38,746 bases of DNA from RGIG5612 sp045601405 (GTDB lineage Bacteria > Bacillota > Clostridia > Lachnospirales > Lachnospiraceae), in the NCBI GenBank assembly GCA_045601405.1, contig JAZRZO010000003.1, positions 1 to 38,746 on the forward strand. The letters run 5' to 3'. This document shows positions 1-8,413 of the stretch, in pieces (position 1 is the stretch's first letter; each line of letters starts with the position of its first letter). Made by a program: the position numbers and the translations under genes. The notes under the pieces are model-generated. The model was not told where the DNA came from. It worked only from the letters and a program-made list of their open reading frames with translations, and made no database searches.

Positions 1-56
1 ACTTCATATTTCTTTTGTTCATCCATTGATAGTTCTACCTTTCTGATAATAGTCAC
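1..56 (-). CDS. Transposase N-terminus, partial (ISNCY/IS1202-like)
   Basis: Reading leftwards on the minus strand, a GTG at 56-54 opens a frame giving MTIIRKVELSMDEQKKYEV before the window edge cuts it off. A GGAG lies directly before the GTG. This N-terminus resembles ISNCY/IS1202-type transposases of Clostridia, which start with a helix-turn-helix region. Only 18 codons are visible, so the family call rests on remembered similarity. An ATG at codon 10 is an alternative start. The IS-like terminus at 90-120 supports a mobile element running off the left edge. Confidence 0.5.
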   Translation of the reverse strand, partial: MTIIRKVELSMDEQKKYE

Positions 57-89
57 CTCCATCTCTTGATGGAAGTATAATACCACTTT

Positions 90-120
90 GGGACATTTTC
101 CCTTGTGGTATATTAGGACA
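90..120. repeat. Terminal region of the left-edge IS
   Basis: GGGACATTTTCCC (90-102) and GGACA (116-120) lie just upstream of the partial transposase. The inverted form GGAAAATGTCCC recurs at 38630-38641 at the other end of the window. This is what two ends of related insertion sequences would look like. Exact element boundaries cannot be fixed from this window. Confidence 0.45.
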
Positions 121-166
121 TTATCAAAAATGGTTCATACACACTATAAATTGCAGAAGAAAAATG

Positions 167-195
167 TTGACAAAGAAGTGCAGCATCAATATAAT
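167..195 (+). promoter_or_regulatory. Sigma-A promoter of rpmF
   Basis: TTGACA (167-172), a 17-nt spacer and TATAAT (190-195) match the consensus exactly. Transcription would start near 202, about 50 nt before the rpmF start. It lies outside the adjacent IS terminus, so rpmF does not depend on the IS for expression. Confidence 0.85.
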
Positions 196-253
196 TGCAA
201 GGTACGACTCAAGTGAGCCATATAAGCTATGAAAGATCAGGAGGTGGATATAG

Positions 254-439
254 ATGTCTATATGCCCAAAAAATAAAACTTCAAAGGCTAGAAGAGACAA
301 GAGAAGAGCTAATTGGAAGATGACTGCTCCGAATCTTGCCACATGTCCTACATGCGGTGCGCTTGTAATGCCGCACAGGGTATGCAAAGCATGCGGTTCC
401 TATAACAAACGTACGATTATTGCTCAGGAAGAAGCATGA
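254..439 (+). CDS. rpmF: 50S ribosomal protein L32
   Basis: Small basic protein of the large ribosomal subunit, 61 residues, a usual length for L32. The N-terminal block KTSKARRDKRRANWKM is the family signature. Two CxxC pairs (CPTCG and CKACG) form the zinc ribbon, so this is the zinc-binding (C+) form. An AGGAGGTGG ribosome site at 239-247 fixes the ATG start. In many Firmicutes rpmF follows a DUF177 (yceD) gene and precedes plsX. Here an IS end lies upstream, and gdhA on the opposite strand separates rpmF from plsX. Confidence 0.97.
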   Translation: MSICPKNKTSKARRDKRRANWKMTAPNLATCPTCGALVMPHRVCKACGSYNKRTIIAQEEA

Positions 440-457
440 TCATATCTAAGAATGTTT

Positions 458-488
458 AAAAAACCGGCTCGTATGAGCCGGTTTTTTT
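458..488. terminator. Bidirectional terminator between rpmF and gdhA
   Basis: AACCGGCTC, loop GTAT and GAGCCGGTT form a GC-rich stem. An A-run precedes it and seven Ts follow it, so it can end rpmF on the plus strand and gdhA on the minus strand. Confidence 0.9.
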
Positions 489-549
489 GATCCTTATATC
501 GGATTGATGCCGCGACAAAAGCAGCAATATCCGTTGGCATTGTATTATA

Positions 550-1899
550 TCAGTAGGTTACACCCTGCCATAACATAGCGTCTGCAACCTTCATAAAGCC
601 TGCGACGTTTGCTCCGACTGCCAGGTTGCCCGGTTTTCCGGCTTCCTCTGCAGCTTCCTCGCATGATTTGTAGATATTACTCATGATAACCTTGAGTTTT
701 TCATCCACTTCCTCGGCAGACCAGTATATGCGCTCACTGTTCTGAGTCATCTCAAGTCCGCTGGTTGCAACGCCGCCGGCGTTGGCTGCCTTTGCGGGAC
801 CGAAGAGAACTCCTGCCTCCTGGAAAACAGCGATAGCTTCAGGCGTTGAAGGCATGTTCGCGCCCTCGCAGATACATGTAAGACCGTTTGCAACAAGTGT
901 TTTAGCGCTTTCCTCATCGATATCGTTCTGTGTTGCGCAGGGAAGAGCGATGTCGCACTTGATAGTCCAGATGCCTCTGCATCCGTCCGTGTAAGTTGAA
1001 TTCGGATGAGTATCGGCGTATTCTTTGATGCGGGCACGCCTTACTTCCTTAATATCCTTTATGGCAGCAAGGTCGATCCCGTCAGGATCATGGATATAGC
1101 CTGACGAATCGCACATTGCGACAACCTTTCCGCCAAGTTCTGCAGCCTTCTGAGCAGCATATATAGCAACGTTTCCGCTTCCGGAGATAACAACAGTTTT
1201 TCCTTCAAAGGATGTTCCGTTTGCCTTCAATACCTCGTTTGTGAAATAGCAAAGTCCAAAACCCGTTGCTTCTGTTCTTATGAGAGAGCCGCCGGCGCCT
1301 ACTTTTTTGCCGGTGATGACTCCGGTGAATTCATTTGCAAGACGCTTGTACTGGCCAAATAGATATCCGACCTCGCGTCCGCCTACTCCTATATCGCCTG
1401 CCGGAACATCAGTGTCCGCACCGATATGACGAAAGAGCTCTGTCATGAAGCTCTGGCAGAATTTCATCACTTCGTTGTCTGACTTGCCCTTGGGGTCGAA
1501 GTCGGATCCGCCCTTGCTGCCGCCCATCGGAAGGGTGGTGAGGCTGTTCTTGAATATCTGCTCGAAACCCAGGAATTTAAGCACGGAGAGATTTACGCTT
1601 GGATGGAATCTTAAGCCTCCCTTGTACGGACCGATAGCTGAGTTGAACTGTACGCGGTATCCCCGGTTTACCTGCACCTTTCCGTTATCATCTATCCATG
1701 GTACACGGAATATAACAACACGTTCCGGCTCAACGAGGCGCTCGATTATGCCGTTCTCTTCATATTCGGGATGCTTTTCAATAACCGGCTCTAAAGACTC
1801 AAGGACTTCGTCCACAGCCTGAAGAAATTCCTGTTCGTTTGCGCATCTCTCAGCGAGACCGTCATAAACCCTTTTCAGATATGCATTATTAAGTGCCAT
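550..1899 (-). CDS. gdhA: NADP-type glutamate dehydrogenase
   Basis: Catalyses reductive amination of 2-oxoglutarate with ammonia to glutamate, usually with NADPH, as a cytoplasmic hexamer. The protein is 449 residues, the normal length of the small hexameric class. The N-terminal substrate domain has the GPYKGGLRFHPSV and PMGGSKGGSDFDPKG blocks that carry the catalytic Lys residues, followed by PAGDIGVGGREVGYLFGQY. The Rossmann domain begins near VVISGSGNVAIYAAQKA. NADP preference is inferred from the overall GdhA type, not from a diagnostic residue. The ribosome site is AAAGGGGA on the minus strand. It is a single-gene unit with its own promoter and terminator, placed antisense between rpmF and plsX. 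Confidence 0.95.
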   Translation of the reverse strand: MALNNAYLKRVYDGLAERCANEQEFLQAVDEVLESLEPVIEKHPEYEENGIIERLVEPERVVIFRVPWIDDNGKVQVNRGYRVQFNSAIGPYKGGLRFHPSVNLSVLKFLGFEQIFKNSLTTLPMGGSKGGSDFDPKGKSDNEVMKFCQSFMTELFRHIGADTDVPAGDIGVGGREVGYLFGQYKRLANEFTGVITGKKVGAGGSLIRTEATGFGLCYFTNEVLKANGTSFEGKTVVISGSGNVAIYAAQKAAELGGKVVAMCDSSGYIHDPDGIDLAAIKDIKEVRRARIKEYADTHPNSTYTDGCRGIWTIKCDIALPCATQNDIDEESAKTLVANGLTCICEGANMPSTPEAIAVFQEAGVLFGPAKAANAGGVATSGLEMTQNSERIYWSAEEVDEKLKVIMSNIYKSCEEAAEEAGKPGNLAVGANVAGFMKVADAMLWQGVTY

Positions 1900-1968
1900 T
1901 TTTAATTCCCCTTTCGTGTTTTGATTTTTAACACTTTAACAAGTTAATCAGTTGATATAAGCATTGCG

Positions 1969-1997
1969 ATTATATAACAATGTAAAGAGTGATTCAA
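1969..1997 (-). promoter_or_regulatory. Promoter of gdhA
   Basis: On the minus strand, TTGAAT (1997-1992), 17 nt, then TATAAT (1974-1969). This leaves a leader of about 60 nt before the gdhA start at 1899. Confidence 0.7.
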
Positions 1998-2021
1998 GTG
2001 GTCCCGGGGCCTATTTTATTG

Positions 2022-2050
2022 TTGATTATTACATATGATTTTAGTAATAT
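2022..2050 (+). promoter_or_regulatory. Promoter of the plsX operon
   Basis: TTGATT (2022-2027), 17 nt, TAATAT (2045-2050). The predicted transcript start near 2057 lies downstream of the possible TTG at 2054, which favours the TTG at 2081 as the plsX start. Confidence 0.55.
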
Positions 2051-2080
2051 TACTTGGGAACAGAACATGAGGAGTTACGA

Positions 2081-3085
2081 TTGAAAGAGCTTAAAAGGAT
2101 AACGGTTGCTCTTGATGCCATGGGCGGTGATTTTGCCCCGAAAGAGACTGTCAAGGGCGCTGTGCTGGCTTTGGACGAGGATGAGAATATATCTGTTCTG
2201 CTGTACGGAAGAGAAGACGACATTGCAGCGGAGCTTTCAGGTTATCAGTATGACGAAAAAAGGATAGGCATCTGCCATGCGCCTGATGTTATTGAAAACA
2301 CAGATCCCCCGGTAAAAGCCATAAGGACTAAAAAAGATTCATCTATGGTACTGGCATTAAAGGCCGTTAAGGATAACGGCGCGGATGCCTTTATTTCGTG
2401 TGGAAATACCGGGGCCATCTTAGTGGGAGGCCAGCTTATCATAGGCAGGATCAAAGGCATAGAACGTGCGGCTCTGGGCTTTATGGTCCCAACCTTAAAG
2501 GGCGCGTGTATGCTCATAGATGTCGGCGCTAATGCGGACGCCAGGCCCGAGATGCTTCTCCAGTTCGCTAAAATGGGCTCTATATATCTGGAAAACGCGT
2601 TGGGGATACAAAATCCCAAGGTGGGTCTCGTAAATATAGGCGAGGAGGAGGAAAAGGGAAATGCCCTGGTCAAGGAAACATTTCCCCTCCTGAAGAATGA
2701 GGCTTCGATCAACTTCACGGGAAGCGTTGAGAGCAGGGGAATACCTGCGGGGCTCGTGGATATTGCGGTCTGTGATGCTTTTGTGGGAAACACTATATTG
2801 AAGATGTATGAGGGTGTGTCAGCCGCTGTGATAAAAAAGCTGAAGGAAACCCTTACGAAAAGCTTTAAAACAAAGATCGGGGCGGCTTTGATAAAGAGCG
2901 ACCTTAAGAATATGCTGAAAGAGTTTTCCGCTGACGAGTACGGAGGCGCGCCCATGCTGGGCCTTCAAAACCTGGTGGTAAAGACTCATGGCAATTCAAA
3001 AGCGGCAGAGATAAAAAATGCCATACTTCAATGCAGAACTTTTATCAACGCCGGTATCAGTGATAAGATCAGAAACAGCATATAA
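2081..3085 (+). CDS. plsX: Phosphate acyltransferase PlsX
   Basis: Converts acyl-ACP and phosphate to acyl-phosphate, the acyl donor for PlsY in phosphatidic acid synthesis; peripheral membrane enzyme. It is 334 residues, typical for PlsX. Family blocks include ITVALDAMGGDFAPKE at the N-terminus, ISCGNTGAILVGG and LIDVGANADARPE in the middle, and EYGGAPMLGLQ near the C-terminus. I chose TTG at 2081 because GAGGAG (2069-2074) sits six bases before it and the putative promoter starts transcription after the alternative TTG at 2054. It heads the plsX-acpP-rnc-smc-rnhB run, a classic grouping of lipid, RNA-processing and chromosome genes. Confidence 0.95.
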   Translation: MKELKRITVALDAMGGDFAPKETVKGAVLALDEDENISVLLYGREDDIAAELSGYQYDEKRIGICHAPDVIENTDPPVKAIRTKKDSSMVLALKAVKDNGADAFISCGNTGAILVGGQLIIGRIKGIERAALGFMVPTLKGACMLIDVGANADARPEMLLQFAKMGSIYLENALGIQNPKVGLVNIGEEEEKGNALVKETFPLLKNEASINFTGSVESRGIPAGLVDIAVCDAFVGNTILKMYEGVSAAVIKKLKETLTKSFKTKIGAALIKSDLKNMLKEFSADEYGGAPMLGLQNLVVKTHGNSKAAEIKNAILQCRTFINAGISDKIRNSI

Positions 3086-3105
3086 AAAGAGCGAGGATTT
3101 GAACT

Positions 3106-3333
3106 ATGGAATTTGAAAAAGTCAGGCAGATCATTGCGGATGTTTTGAATGTCGATCCGGAAACAGTGACGCCGGAAACAAGATTTATCGAGGATCTGGG
3201 TGCGGATTCTCTGGATATTTTCCAGATAATAATGTCTCTGGAGGAAGAGTTTAGGATCACCATAAATGACAATGATGCTGAAAATATTTCTACAGTGGGA
3301 GACGCGGTAGAAGAGATCAAGAGAATAAATTAA
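3106..3333 (+). CDS. acpP: Acyl carrier protein
   Basis: Carries growing fatty acyl chains on a 4'-phosphopantetheine arm and supplies acyl groups to PlsX. It is 75 residues, acidic, with the attachment Ser in GADSLDIFQ (about residue 39) at the start of helix 2. It lies 20 nt after plsX and three bases before rnc, so it is almost certainly co-transcribed with both. The ribosome site (GAGGAT) is modest. No other fatty acid synthesis genes are in the window, so whether this is the main ACP cannot be told from here. Confidence 0.94.
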   Translation: MEFEKVRQIIADVLNVDPETVTPETRFIEDLGADSLDIFQIIMSLEEEFRITINDNDAENISTVGDAVEEIKRIN

Positions 3334-3336
3334 ATA

Positions 3337-4035
3337 ATGAAAAACATAAGCGAGTTTGAAGATATAATCGGCTATAGCTTCACCAATGTATCACTTTTGG
3401 AAACGGCTCTGACCCACAGTTCATATGTGAATGAGAACAGATCAAAAGACCGCACGCTCGAGGATAACGAAAGATTTGAATTCTTTGGTGACGCTATAAT
3501 CGAATTCTATGTCAGCGAATATCTTTTTAACAAGTACGAAACCTTTCCCGAAGGTGATATGACAAAGCTCAGGGCTTCAATGGTCTGTGAACAGAGTCTG
3601 GCTGAATGCGCCAGACAGATAAAGCTGGGAGCTTTTATGCGTATGGGAAAAGGTGAGGAGCGGACAGGTGGAAGAGAGAGGGCTTCGGTTACATCCGATG
3701 CCTTTGAGGCACTGGTGGCCGCCATCTACCTGGATTCAAAAGGGACAGATAAAGTAAGAAAATTTATCTATGAGCATCTGATAAAAGGACTTAAGGATAA
3801 GACCTTGTTTTTTGACGCCAAGACAAAACTGCAGGAAATCGTTCAGCAGGACGGAAATGCGGATATCTCATATGAGATACTGTCTGAAACCGGTCCGGCG
3901 CATAACAAGATGTTCGAGGTGGCAGTTGTTATAGGCGGGGAGGAAGCCGGCAGAGGAAAGGGACATTCCAAGAAGGCTGCCCATCAGCAGGCTGCGGAGG
4001 CGGCAATAGCAAGGATCGAAGGAACGGAGAGATAG
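3337..4035 (+). CDS. rnc: Ribonuclease III
   Basis: Cuts double-stranded RNA, including the rRNA precursor, as a Mg-dependent homodimer. It is 232 residues, the usual size. The RNase III signature reads NERFEFFGDAIIEFYVSEYL (about 43-62), with the catalytic acidic residues. The second catalytic block is SDAFEALVAAIYLD (about 120-133). A C-terminal double-stranded RNA-binding domain spans about 160-230 and ends GHSKKAAHQQAAEAAI. The start ATG is three bases after the acpP stop with little ribosome site, so translation is probably coupled. It is followed four bases later by smc. Confidence 0.96.
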   Translation: MKNISEFEDIIGYSFTNVSLLETALTHSSYVNENRSKDRTLEDNERFEFFGDAIIEFYVSEYLFNKYETFPEGDMTKLRASMVCEQSLAECARQIKLGAFMRMGKGEERTGGRERASVTSDAFEALVAAIYLDSKGTDKVRKFIYEHLIKGLKDKTLFFDAKTKLQEIVQQDGNADISYEILSETGPAHNKMFEVAVVIGGEEAGRGKGHSKKAAHQQAAEAAIARIEGTER

Positions 4036-4039
4036 ACAG

Positions 4040-7000
4040 ATGTATTTAAAAAGTATCGAGATACAGGGCTTTAAAAGCTTTGCTAAAAAGATAGTTTTCG
4101 ATTTTCCTGACGGGATAACAGGTATAGTAGGCCCTAACGGCTCCGGCAAGAGTAATGTAGCGGACGCGGTAAGATGGGTTCTGGGAGAGCAGAAGATAAA
4201 ACAGCTGAGAGGAAGCCGGATGGAGGATGTTATCTTTGCGGGAACCGCAGAGAGGAAGCCTCTCGGTTTTGCTTTTGTTGCGATAACGCTTGATAATTCA
4301 GACCATAAGCTGAAGCTGGATTTTGAGGAGATAACAGTATCAAGAAGGGTTTACCGCTCCGGCGAAAGCGAGTATATGATAAACGGGTCGGTCTGTCGGC
4401 TTAAGGATATCCAGGAACTGTTTTATGATACCGGTATCGGAAAAGAAGGGTATTCAATAATAGGACAGGGTCAGATAGATAAGATACTTCAGGGAAAGCC
4501 GGAAGAGCGCAGGGAACTTTTTGACGAGGCCGTAGGTATCGTTAAGTATAAAAAAAGAAAGACCATTGCTCTCAGGAAGCTTGAAAATGAAAGGCTTAAT
4601 CTTGCGAGGGTAAAGGACATATTAGGCGAGCTTAACAGGCAGATAGGTCCTCTGCGCCGTCAGAGCGAAGCAGCCAACAAATATGTTGAGCTGCGCGATG
4701 AGCTTAAAAAATATGATATAAATCTCTTCCTGTTTGAAAACGGGGCGGCAAGAGAAAAGATAAAGGAATACCATGAAAAAGAAGAGATAGCGGCAAGAGA
4801 TCTTGAAACAGGGAAAGCCGAATTTGAGGCTGCCAAGGAGGAATTTGAAAAGCTCAGCGGGGACATAGTGCGCCTTGATAATGAGATAAATGATGTGAAA
4901 AACCGCATATCGCAGAGTGACATCATAAAAGAAAACATGACGGGAAACATCCGGCTTTTGGAGGAACAGATAAATTCCGCAACAGAGGCTGAAAAGAGTT
5001 TTTCCGCAAGGCGCGGACGTTTGATGGACGATATCCATACGGCTGAAGAAGAGAAGGCCCGTATCGAGGCTGAAAAGCAGGAAAATCAGAAGACTCTCAC
5101 GGAATCGGTTTCCAGATCAAATGATCAGGACAGCAAAGTGCTTGAAATACAGAATGAAAATGAGGAACTCAGACAGGAGATAGAAAAAGCCAAGGAACGC
5201 CTGATCGAGCTGGTCAATGAAAAAGGTGACATCAACGCAAGGAAAGAACGTCTGGATGCTGTTCTTGAACAGATAGCAAGGAGGAAAGAGGAACTCAGTG
5301 CCAGCCTTGAAAGAATAGAAACGCAGACAAGCGCGCAGGAGGAAAAAGTGGCCGGACTTAATGCCGAGTTTGAATCCGCGCAGAAGAATGTAAAGAGCAT
5401 CGAGGATGAGATAGAGACAAACAAAAAAGAGCTGGCAGGATCTGATGCTGCTCTTGCTAAGCTGAATCTTGAGCTGGGCCTTGCGAAGCAGGAATATGTG
5501 GAGAATCAGGCAAAGCTTGAGACCCTTAAGAACATCACGGAAAGATACGAGGGCTATGGAAACAGCATCAAAGAGGTGATGAAGCTTAAGGAGAAAGATC
5601 AGGGTATCCACGGAGTTGTCGCAGATATAATCAAGGTTGATAAAAAATATGAAATAGCTATCGAGACCGCGCTCGGCGGAAATATCCAGAACATCGTAAC
5701 AGATACGGAAGGAACCGCAAAGGAGGCAATAGAATATCTCAAGGCCAATAAGCTGGGAAGGGCGACCTTCCTGCCGTTAAAAGCTGTTAAAGGGCGCGGA
5801 GAATTCAAGAACCAGGAGGTACTGGAGGAAGATGGAGTCCTGGGTCTTGCAAGCAGCCTTGTGGAAACAGAAGAAAAATATGAAGGCGTTGCAAAGTACC
5901 TGCTTGGGAGGATAGTGGTTGCAGATCATATAGATAATGCCATAAGGATAGCGCGTAAATATAATTATTCCCTGATGATAGTTACGCTTGAGGGAGAGCT
6001 TCTCAATCGCGGAGGCGCGCTTTCGGGAGGAGCATTCAAGAACAAATCCAATCTTCTGGGAAGGCGCAGGGAGATAGAAGAAATAGAAACGTTCCTTAAG
6101 AAATCCGCAGGAAAGCAGGATTCATTTGAAAAGGATATCGAACTTATTTCCGGAAGGATGGAGCTGCTCAAAAAAGAAATCTCCGACAGATCCGCGGAGC
6201 TGCAGGAAAACCTTATATATATGAATACAGTCAGGGTGAACCTTGAGCAGGAAAAAGAAAAACATAAGGATATACTTGTTGGCGCAGAGAGCATAAATAA
6301 AGAGAACGAGGATATAGAAACACGCACCGCCAGCATAAATACCGAAAACACAGGTCTTAATGACGAGCTGGAGAGCAACAGTAATGAAAACGAAGCGGTT
6401 AAAAAGAAGATAACCGAACTTGAAGAGCAGCTTGCCTCAAAGCGGGAAGAGGAGGCGAAAGAGCTCATTCTTGCCCAGAGCATGAAGGTGGAAAATTCCA
6501 GGCTTACAGAACAGAGCTCTCATCTGACAAATGCCCTGATCAGGGCGGAAAACGACCTGGAGCAACTTAATGCTGATATGCTGGAACTGAAGAAGAGCAG
6601 CGAAAATTCGACCAGGAGCATAGAGACAAAGTCCGCGGAGATAGAAGATATCAAAAAGTCTATCGGGGAGGCTTCCGCACAGGCCGAAGAACTCAGGGAA
6701 AGACTCGAAAAGCTTGAGCGCGAAAAAGAGGAACAGGCCGGTTCGCACGCAGGCTTCATAGACAAGAGGGAAGAACTCGCACAGATGGTGGCAGATCTTG
6801 ATAAAGAAGTGATAAGGCTCAGTTCGGCAAGGGAGAAGCTTGAGGAGAGGTTTGAGAACAGGTCGAATTATATATGGGAGGAATATGAACTCACGTATAA
6901 CAGCGCACTGCCACTGAGGAACGAAGAACTGAATGACGTCGCTGAAATGCGGGAAAAGATAAGCGATCTCAAAACACAGATCAGAAGGCTTGGCGTTATC

Positions 7001-7603
7001 AATGTCGGTGCTATAGAAGAATACAAAGAGGTAAGCGAAAGACATGAATTCCTTACCGCCCAGTATGAGGACCTGCTTAAAGCCGAGGCTGATCTTGTAA
7101 AGATAATCAGAGAACTCGATAAACAGATGAAGGAGCAGTTCAATGTCGAGTTTAAGAAGATCCGTGAGGAGTTCGGCCGTGTATTTAAGGAGATGTTCGG
7201 AGGAGGATACGGACGCATAGAGCTTGAGGAAGACGCGGATGTACTGGATGCCGGGATAAGCATCATCGCGCAGCCGCCCGGAAAGAAGCTTCAGAATATG
7301 CTGCAACTGTCCGGTGGAGAGAAGGCGCTCACCGCCATCGCTGTACTCTTTGCGATCCAGAATCTTAAACCGTCACCATTCTGCCTGCTGGACGAGATCG
7401 AGGCGGCACTTGATGATGCCAATATCACAAGGTTTGCGGATTATCTGCACAAGCTTTCAAAAGATGTTCAGTTTATCGTTATAACGCACAGAAGGGGAAC
7501 CATGGAGGCTGCCGACCGTCTTTATGGAATAACTATGCAGGAGAAGGGCGTTTCTACTCTGATATCTGTTGATCTCACAGACATCAAGGAGGACATAGCG
7601 TAA
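4040..7603 (+). CDS. smc: Chromosome segregation ATPase SMC
   Basis: Structural maintenance of chromosomes protein that compacts and separates sister chromosomes with ScpA and ScpB. It is 1187 residues, full length for bacterial SMC. The Walker A motif GPNGSGKS is at 31-38, followed by RWVLGEQKIKQLRG. Long coiled-coil arms (about 170-500 and 670-1020) are rich in Glu, Lys and Leu heptads. The hinge is near 515-665. The ABC signature LSGGEKALTAIAVLFA begins near 1090, and Walker B (CLLDEIEAALDDAN) near 1114. Partner genes scpA/scpB and the common neighbour ftsY are not in the window; rnhB follows instead. Confidence 0.98.
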   Translation: MYLKSIEIQGFKSFAKKIVFDFPDGITGIVGPNGSGKSNVADAVRWVLGEQKIKQLRGSRMEDVIFAGTAERKPLGFAFVAITLDNSDHKLKLDFEEITVSRRVYRSGESEYMINGSVCRLKDIQELFYDTGIGKEGYSIIGQGQIDKILQGKPEERRELFDEAVGIVKYKKRKTIALRKLENERLNLARVKDILGELNRQIGPLRRQSEAANKYVELRDELKKYDINLFLFENGAAREKIKEYHEKEEIAARDLETGKAEFEAAKEEFEKLSGDIVRLDNEINDVKNRISQSDIIKENMTGNIRLLEEQINSATEAEKSFSARRGRLMDDIHTAEEEKARIEAEKQENQKTLTESVSRSNDQDSKVLEIQNENEELRQEIEKAKERLIELVNEKGDINARKERLDAVLEQIARRKEELSASLERIETQTSAQEEKVAGLNAEFESAQKNVKSIEDEIETNKKELAGSDAALAKLNLELGLAKQEYVENQAKLETLKNITERYEGYGNSIKEVMKLKEKDQGIHGVVADIIKVDKKYEIAIETALGGNIQNIVTDTEGTAKEAIEYLKANKLGRATFLPLKAVKGRGEFKNQEVLEEDGVLGLASSLVETEEKYEGVAKYLLGRIVVADHIDNAIRIARKYNYSLMIVTLEGELLNRGGALSGGAFKNKSNLLGRRREIEEIETFLKKSAGKQDSFEKDIELISGRMELLKKEISDRSAELQENLIYMNTVRVNLEQEKEKHKDILVGAESINKENEDIETRTASINTENTGLNDELESNSNENEAVKKKITELEEQLASKREEEAKELILAQSMKVENSRLTEQSSHLTNALIRAENDLEQLNADMLELKKSSENSTRSIETKSAEIEDIKKSIGEASAQAEELRERLEKLEREKEEQAGSHAGFIDKREELAQMVADLDKEVIRLSSAREKLEERFENRSNYIWEEYELTYNSALPLRNEELNDVAEMREKISDLKTQIRRLGVINVGAIEEYKEVSERHEFLTAQYEDLLKAEADLVKIIRELDKQMKEQFNVEFKKIREEFGRVFKEMFGGGYGRIELEEDADVLDAGISIIAQPPGKKLQNMLQLSGGEKALTAIAVLFAIQNLKPSPFCLLDEIEAALDDANITRFADYLHKLSKDVQFIVITHRRGTMEAADRLYGITMQEKGVSTLISVDLTDIKEDIA

Positions 7604-7631
7604 AAAACAGAATAGCAGATATGGAGCACAG

Positions 7632-8288
7632 ATGACAAAGCAGGAAAGAGAACAAAAAAAGCTGGAAAAGCTTCAGAAGGAAAGAGAGCGTCTTGAGCTG
7701 ATGAAAACATTTGAACGCGCTCACCCTGAAGCCGTTCTGATATGCGGGGTGGATGAAGTGGGACGCGGCCCGTTCGCCGGACCTGTGGCAGCGGGCGCGT
7801 GCATACTGGATATAAATGATCCGCAAAAAGAGATATTATATCTGAATGACAGCAAAAAGCTGTCAGAGAAAAAGAGAGACGCTCTTTTTGAAGAGATAAA
7901 GGAGAAGGCCGTGTGCTGGGCCGTCGGAATTGTTGAAAGTGATGTGATCGATGAGATAAATATCCTTCAGGCCACATACCTTGCCATGCAAAAGGCAATA
8001 GAAGCATTGAGCGTAAAACCGGAATATATTCTTGCTGACGCAGTTACGATTCCGGGCATTGACATTCCGCAGGAGGCCATAGTTAAAGGAGATGCCAAAA
8101 GCGTGAATATAGCAGCCGCGAGCATACTTGCGAAGGTAACAAGGGACCGGATGATGGCGGAATATGATAAAACATATCCGCAGTATGGCTTTGCGTCACA
8201 CAAGGGGTACGGCACAAAGGCACATATCGAGGCTATAAAGGAGCATGGGATAACGCCTATACACCGCCGCTCATTCATACATTTTTGA
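7632..8288 (+). CDS. rnhB: Ribonuclease HII
   Basis: Removes ribonucleotides misincorporated in DNA and cleaves RNA in RNA-DNA hybrids. It is 218 residues. A charged N-terminal helix (about 1-32) precedes the catalytic domain. VDEVGRGPFAGPVAAGA holds the first catalytic Asp and Glu, DSKKLSEKKRD is a conserved block, and ILADA holds a later catalytic Asp. The C-terminus has the YGFASHKGYGTKAH motif. It starts 28 nt after smc with a weak GGAG site and probably ends the plsX operon. No clear terminator follows; a T-rich stretch leads into the next promoter. Confidence 0.95.
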   Translation: MTKQEREQKKLEKLQKERERLELMKTFERAHPEAVLICGVDEVGRGPFAGPVAAGACILDINDPQKEILYLNDSKKLSEKKRDALFEEIKEKAVCWAVGIVESDVIDEINILQATYLAMQKAIEALSVKPEYILADAVTIPGIDIPQEAIVKGDAKSVNIAAASILAKVTRDRMMAEYDKTYPQYGFASHKGYGTKAHIEAIKEHGITPIHRRSFIHF

Positions 8289-8321
8289 CTTATAAATGAA
8301 TTAGTATTTTTTTTACATTTT

Positions 8322-8351
8322 TTTACATTTTTTTTATAGAAATGGTATAAT
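8322..8351 (+). promoter_or_regulatory. Promoter of the methyltransferase/corrinoid pair
   Basis: TTTACA (8322-8327), 18 nt, TATAAT (8346-8351), in a very T-rich region. A second TATAAT follows at 8355-8360. The leader to the ATG at 8414 is about 50 nt and carries an AAGGAG ribosome site. Confidence 0.7.
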
Positions 8352-8413
8352 TCCTATAATAAAATCAATCTGAGCCAAGAGGCGTAATTTTGAATTAAAA
8401 AGGAGAAGTAAAA

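Noticed and set aside
124..387. Open frame of 87 codons on the minus strand across the rpmF start
   Set aside because: It covers a perfect sigma-A promoter and rpmF, has a random hydrophobic composition and no ribosome site; it is a shadow frame.
2054..2080. TTG at 2054 as the plsX start
   Set aside because: No ribosome site, and the likely promoter would start transcription after it; TTG 2081 has GAGGAG at the right distance.
5117..6483. Long minus-strand frames inside smc
   Set aside because: They are antisense shadows of the Glu/Lys-rich coiled coil, giving Ser/Phe/Leu-rich proteins without ribosome sites.
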